Source: Eubacterium sp.
Lineage (GTDB): Bacteria; Bacillota; Clostridia; Oscillospirales; Acutalibacteraceae
Direction of reading: 5' to 3'
Assembly: GCA_029054965.1 (NCBI GenBank)
Contig: JAIDEF010000390.1
Location: 1 to 9,247, forward strand
Length of the DNA: 9,247 nucleotides
The position numbers and the translations under genes were made by a program. Shown one piece after another: positions 6,166 to 9,247 of this stretch. Position 1 is the stretch's first letter, and the number at the start of each line of letters is the position of its first letter. Under the pieces are notes generated by a model that saw nothing but the letters and a program-made list of their open reading frames with translations, was not told where the DNA came from and did no database searches.

Positions 6166-9100
6166 TTACTCTTCACTGTCATCATTGCCTAAAACAGGAC
6201 TCATAACGAAGCTGAAGGTTTTGCCATTCAAGCTTCCAAGGCAGTATTCCTGAGATGGCTTAGGTCCGCAGGCATTTGAGCCCGCACCCATAACCTCTGC
6301 ATCAAGATTAATGCAAGTGGTATTGTCAGTTAAATCATCCCTGTGCTTTGCCTTTGCACACTGCCAGGGAGTGAATGGAGCTGCACTGAAAGCAAACGGC
6401 TTATTAACTGCATCAAATCTTAAGCCAACACCATTTTCATCAGTAATCTTCGCAAATCTTGTGTTGCATCTTGTAGCACTTTCCTGGGGCATAATATAAT
6501 CCTCATACATTCCCTGTACAGTATTATCATAAACACCGGTCAACGTGTGTTCCTTGAAATCAGGCAGATTAACCACAGGACCCAGACCAAGATACTTAAC
6601 CTTGTTTAATTCTTTTTTCAATTCGAGCTGAACACCAAAACGCGGTATCATAGCTACCCTTCCGCCTGACAGAATGTTATAGTCAGCCTTTATAGTTCCG
6701 TCACCGTAAATACTATATGTAACCTGAACTGCTGCAACCTTTTTCTTATTAGATGTCTGAACAGTAGATTTAAAGCTTATTTTAAAACAGTCACTGTTTT
6801 CATTACAAGTACATCCGCTGTTCACGGAATATGTATTATCAAGCCTGAACTTTTCCCAGATTTTATTAATATACATATCGTTATCAAGCGGTGCACGGTA
6901 AAACTGTAAACCAAGTCCCTTAAAGTCACCATCTGGAAGCTGATTAAACATCTCCCTGCCATTTATAGTATAAGAATCAATACAGCAGGTATTCTTATCA
7001 AAAATCATAGAGCCATTATCAAAATAGATAAACAGTCTCTTCTCGCTTGCCTGCACCCTCGGTGCAGTTCTGCCCTTGCTGTCAAACAGCAATTTACCTG
7101 AAGAAAGCCCGATTTCCTCATCGGCAACCTTGAAATCATTGTCAAGATATTCAAACTGAATAACAGTATTGTTTTTACTGTTAAAGCTTATGTTGTCAAG
7201 CTTGATTTCCTGTGACTGCTGTGGACTGATATCAAGATTAAATTCGCCGTTTTCAGTAATCTCACCATTTTCAAGTACTGAATATTTAACAGTAAGCACT
7301 GCATTTTCAAAATATCTGTGATTAAAAAAGCTGTATGTATTGTTATTTATTCTCTTTGCTCTTACGGGACGATAGCATGCCTTCATCTGCAATGCACCTG
7401 AATGCGGTGCCCTGTCAGGGAAGAACAGACCGTCAACACAGAAATTGCTGTCATGCTTTAACTCGCCGTGGTCACCGCCGTAGGTATATTCATAATCACC
7501 ATTATCGTGATAAACGGCATGGTCTGCAAACTCCCAGATACAGCCGCCCATCATATTGGATGAACTGTAAAAGCATTTAACATATCTTTCAAGCTCGCCA
7601 GCACCGACACCCATAGCATGAGCATACTCACAAAGATAAAATGGCTTTTTATAATACTTTGACGATAAGCCGCTGCCCTTTGCAATTTTTTCACAAATTG
7701 ACGGTGCAGTATACATCTGTGACAGAACATCATATGCCCAGCGCTTCGTTCTGCATACACCCTCGTAATGAATAGGAATTGAGGTCATTTTTTTTAGCTC
7801 GTCATAACAGTAATCCTGATTTAAATAGCCGTGGGCCTCATTACCAAGTGACCACATTGTAATACTCGGATGATTTTTGTCACGCTCAAACATTCTGTAA
7901 ACTCTGTCCCAATAATGCTGTTGCCATTTAGGATTATGCGAGCACGCACCACGTTTAAGAGTTTCCGCCTCCAAGCCGTGGGTTTCAATATCCGCCTCAT
8001 CAACAACATAGATACCATATTCATCACATAAATCGAGGAAAGACGGATCGGGAGGATAGTGAGAGGTACGAACACAGTTGCCGTTATATTCCTTAATCAA
8101 CCTTACATCATTCTCCATATCCTCAACAGTCATTGCATAACCTGTCTTTGGATTAGTGTCGTGATGATTAACACCTAAAAGCTTAATCGGCTGATTATTA
8201 AACTTAAACACATTCCCCTGAATATCAATATGCTTAAAGCCAATATTTTTCTTGACAACCTCAATAATATCCTCACCCTGTGAAAGTGTAATTATAAGGT
8301 CATAGAGATACGGCATTTCAGCAGACCACTCGCTGACATCAAGTGACTCAAATGATATTTTGTCAATTTCCTTTGGTGTAACCTCAATGGAATTTGATGC
8401 AATCAGCTTGCCGTCATCATATAAAAATGCAGTGAACTGGCAGTCATCAGTAAGCTTTAATGAAGGCTTAACCTCAAGCTTATATTTTTTATCACTGATA
8501 TATTCAGTTTTCAGCTCAAAATCATAAATCGAATTTGCACCTGTTTTGTAAAGCAGAACATCACGGAAAATACCGTTGCATCTGAACATATCCTGTGCCT
8601 CAAGATATGTGCCGTTGCACCACTTATAGTTAACAACAATAAGTTCATTTTCACCCTCATTGACAAATTCATTCAGTTCAAATTGTGAGGTGTTGTGGCT
8701 GCCTTCACTGTAGCCAACATATTTGCCGTTGCAGAAAAGGTCAAAGCCCCCTGCAACACCTAAAAAGCTGATGTAGTAATTCAGCGAAGCATCCTCAATA
8801 TTAATAATTTTTCTGTAAACACCTGCCGGGCAGTCCTCAGGAATTTCAGGCTGATTTGGTTTGAACTGATAACGCTGATTAACATAGTAAGGCGGCTCAT
8901 ATCCTGTATGCTGCCATACAGACGGAACGTTCACCTTGTCAAAAGCAATTTCATCAGTTTTAAAGTCAACAGGTATTTCAAGACAGTTTTTATAATAAAT
9001 AAAATCCCACTCACCTGAAAGACATTCAACCATCGATGAGCTGTAACGCTCATTTCTTATGTCAGTGCCATCAAGCTCTTTAAGAGACGAAAAGGGAATG

Positions 9101-9180
9101 AAATATGAACGCGGAAGCATTACATTATCTTTGAAAACCGAAAAGTTCTTATAATTATCTGTTTTTATATTATACTGCAT
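6166..9180 (-). CDS. lacZ: GH2 beta-galactosidase, LacZ type (full length)
   Basis: This 1004-residue cytoplasmic enzyme hydrolyses terminal beta-galactosides, for example lactose or LacNAc-type ends. Domain order is that of E. coli LacZ (about 1023 aa): jelly-roll sugar-binding domain (SGEWDFIYY near 55, FCNGKYVGYSEG near 150-160), immunoglobulin-like domain, TIM barrel (about 325-600), second beta domain, and C-terminal small-chain domain (RAPLDND at 762-768, GLGP at 865-868). Catalytic residues are the acid/base E448 in WSLGNE and the nucleophile E518 in LCEYAHAMG. Also kept are H340 (GVNHHD), H374 (RTSHYP), E399/H401 (DIETHG), Y490, H521 and W549, matching E. coli H357, H391, E416/H418, Y503, H540 and W568. 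Oddities: the Na+/galactose ligands D201 and N604 appear as N189 and D583, and the nucleophile loop reads MGVGAG instead of MGNSxG. No signal peptide is present. The ATG at 9180 has AAGGAG (9188-9193) 7 nt upstream. It is first in an operon with the NAD(P)HX repair gene and a lipoprotein gene. Specificity within beta-galactosides is not readable. Confidence 0.95.
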   Translation of the reverse strand: MQYNIKTDNYKNFSVFKDNVMLPRSYFIPFSSLKELDGTDIRNERYSSSMVECLSGEWDFIYYKNCLEIPVDFKTDEIAFDKVNVPSVWQHTGYEPPYYVNQRYQFKPNQPEIPEDCPAGVYRKIINIEDASLNYYISFLGVAGGFDLFCNGKYVGYSEGSHNTSQFELNEFVNEGENELIVVNYKWCNGTYLEAQDMFRCNGIFRDVLLYKTGANSIYDFELKTEYISDKKYKLEVKPSLKLTDDCQFTAFLYDDGKLIASNSIEVTPKEIDKISFESLDVSEWSAEMPYLYDLIITLSQGEDIIEVVKKNIGFKHIDIQGNVFKFNNQPIKLLGVNHHDTNPKTGYAMTVEDMENDVRLIKEYNGNCVRTSHYPPDPSFLDLCDEYGIYVVDEADIETHGLEAETLKRGACSHNPKWQQHYWDRVYRMFERDKNHPSITMWSLGNEAHGYLNQDYCYDELKKMTSIPIHYEGVCRTKRWAYDVLSQMYTAPSICEKIAKGSGLSSKYYKKPFYLCEYAHAMGVGAGELERYVKCFYSSSNMMGGCIWEFADHAVYHDNGDYEYTYGGDHGELKHDSNFCVDGLFFPDRAPHSGALQMKACYRPVRAKRINNNTYSFFNHRYFENAVLTVKYSVLENGEITENGEFNLDISPQQSQEIKLDNISFNSKNNTVIQFEYLDNDFKVADEEIGLSSGKLLFDSKGRTAPRVQASEKRLFIYFDNGSMIFDKNTCCIDSYTINGREMFNQLPDGDFKGLGLQFYRAPLDNDMYINKIWEKFRLDNTYSVNSGCTCNENSDCFKISFKSTVQTSNKKKVAAVQVTYSIYGDGTIKADYNILSGGRVAMIPRFGVQLELKKELNKVKYLGLGPVVNLPDFKEHTLTGVYDNTVQGMYEDYIMPQESATRCNTRFAKITDENGVGLRFDAVNKPFAFSAAPFTPWQCAKAKHRDDLTDNTTCINLDAEVMGAGSNACGPKPSQEYCLGSLNGKTFSFVMSPVLGNDDSEE

Positions 9181-9187
9181 ATGTAAT

Positions 9188-9193
9188 CTCCTT
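9188..9193 (-). promoter_or_regulatory. Ribosome binding site fixing the lacZ start
   Basis: On the minus strand AAGGAG is followed by ATTACAT (7 nt) and ATG at 9180-9178. The longer in-frame start at 9204 is a TTG that would place this strong SD inside the coding region and would itself have no SD, so the ATG giving MQYNIKTDN is preferred. Confidence 0.9.
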
Positions 9194-9221
9194 TTTTGTA
9201 TCAATTCAGACTAACAATTTA

Positions 9222-9227
9222 ATTATA
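9222..9227 (-). promoter_or_regulatory. Candidate -10 box of the lacZ operon promoter
   Basis: The minus strand reads TATAAT exactly, within TTGTATAATTAAA, and lies about 41 nt upstream of the lacZ ATG. This leaves room for a 5' leader of about 30 nt containing the SD. A -35 box at the usual 17-nt distance would fall at about 9245-9250, across the window edge, so it cannot be checked. The surrounding TTTAATATTGTATAATTAAA is an imperfect A/T palindrome that could be an operator or simply A/T-rich DNA. Confidence 0.5.
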
Positions 9228-9247
9228 CAATATTAAATGCATAAAAG

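Noticed and set aside
7335..8075. Several frames of 69-84 codons inside lacZ on both strands
   Set aside because: They all overlap the GH2 catalytic domain, whose active-site motifs are intact in one frame, and they have no SD or family signature.

Overview
The window looks like a chromosomal segment of an anaerobic Gram-positive bacterium of the Clostridia, probably a gut Oscillospirales/Ruminococcus-type organism. The reasons are moderately A+T-rich DNA, strong AGGAGG-type Shine-Dalgarno (SD) sites, a lipoprotein with a Gram-positive-style lipobox, a Clostridia-like LacZ, a fused NAD(P)HX repair enzyme and a tiny Cys/Gly-rich membrane protein. The taxon is inferred from style, not proven. 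No tRNA, rRNA, CRISPR array, insertion sequence or phage gene was seen.

The plus-strand half (1-4083) starts with the 3' end of an FkbM-type methyltransferase gene. Three tightly spaced genes follow: a TauE/SafE-family membrane exporter, a Cys-type sulfatase without a signal peptide, and a GPH-family (MelB-like) sugar:cation symporter. Gaps are 18, 18 and 0 nt and each gene has its own SD, so they are very probably one operon. The simplest reading is uptake of a sulfated sugar or glycoside by the symporter, removal of the sulfate in the cytoplasm by the sulfatase, and export of the released sulfur oxyanion by the TauE-like protein. After a 78-nt gap comes a 49-residue Cys/Gly-rich single-helix protein that annotation by length would miss. 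A 12-bp hairpin covers its ribosome binding site. A strong hairpin terminator closes this half at about 4105-4142.

The minus-strand half (4140-9247) is a convergent operon, read from right to left. It holds a full-length GH2 beta-galactosidase (LacZ type, 1004 aa), a bifunctional NAD(P)H-hydrate epimerase/dehydratase (501 aa) and a 160-aa lipoprotein of unknown function. The gaps are 32 and 5 nt. A TATAAT box sits upstream of lacZ at the window edge. The lipoprotein stop codon lies in the T-tract of the shared terminator.

Taken together, the locus suggests intracellular breakdown of imported, possibly sulfated, beta-galactosides such as host-glycan or algal fragments. The enzyme families are secure. 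The substrate and the functional link between the two convergent operons are inferred. No obviously new multi-gene system is visible. The least explained parts are the hairpin-covered Cys-rich mini-protein, the transport/desulfation/export cassette, and substitutions at known sugar or cation ligand positions in the symporter and LacZ.
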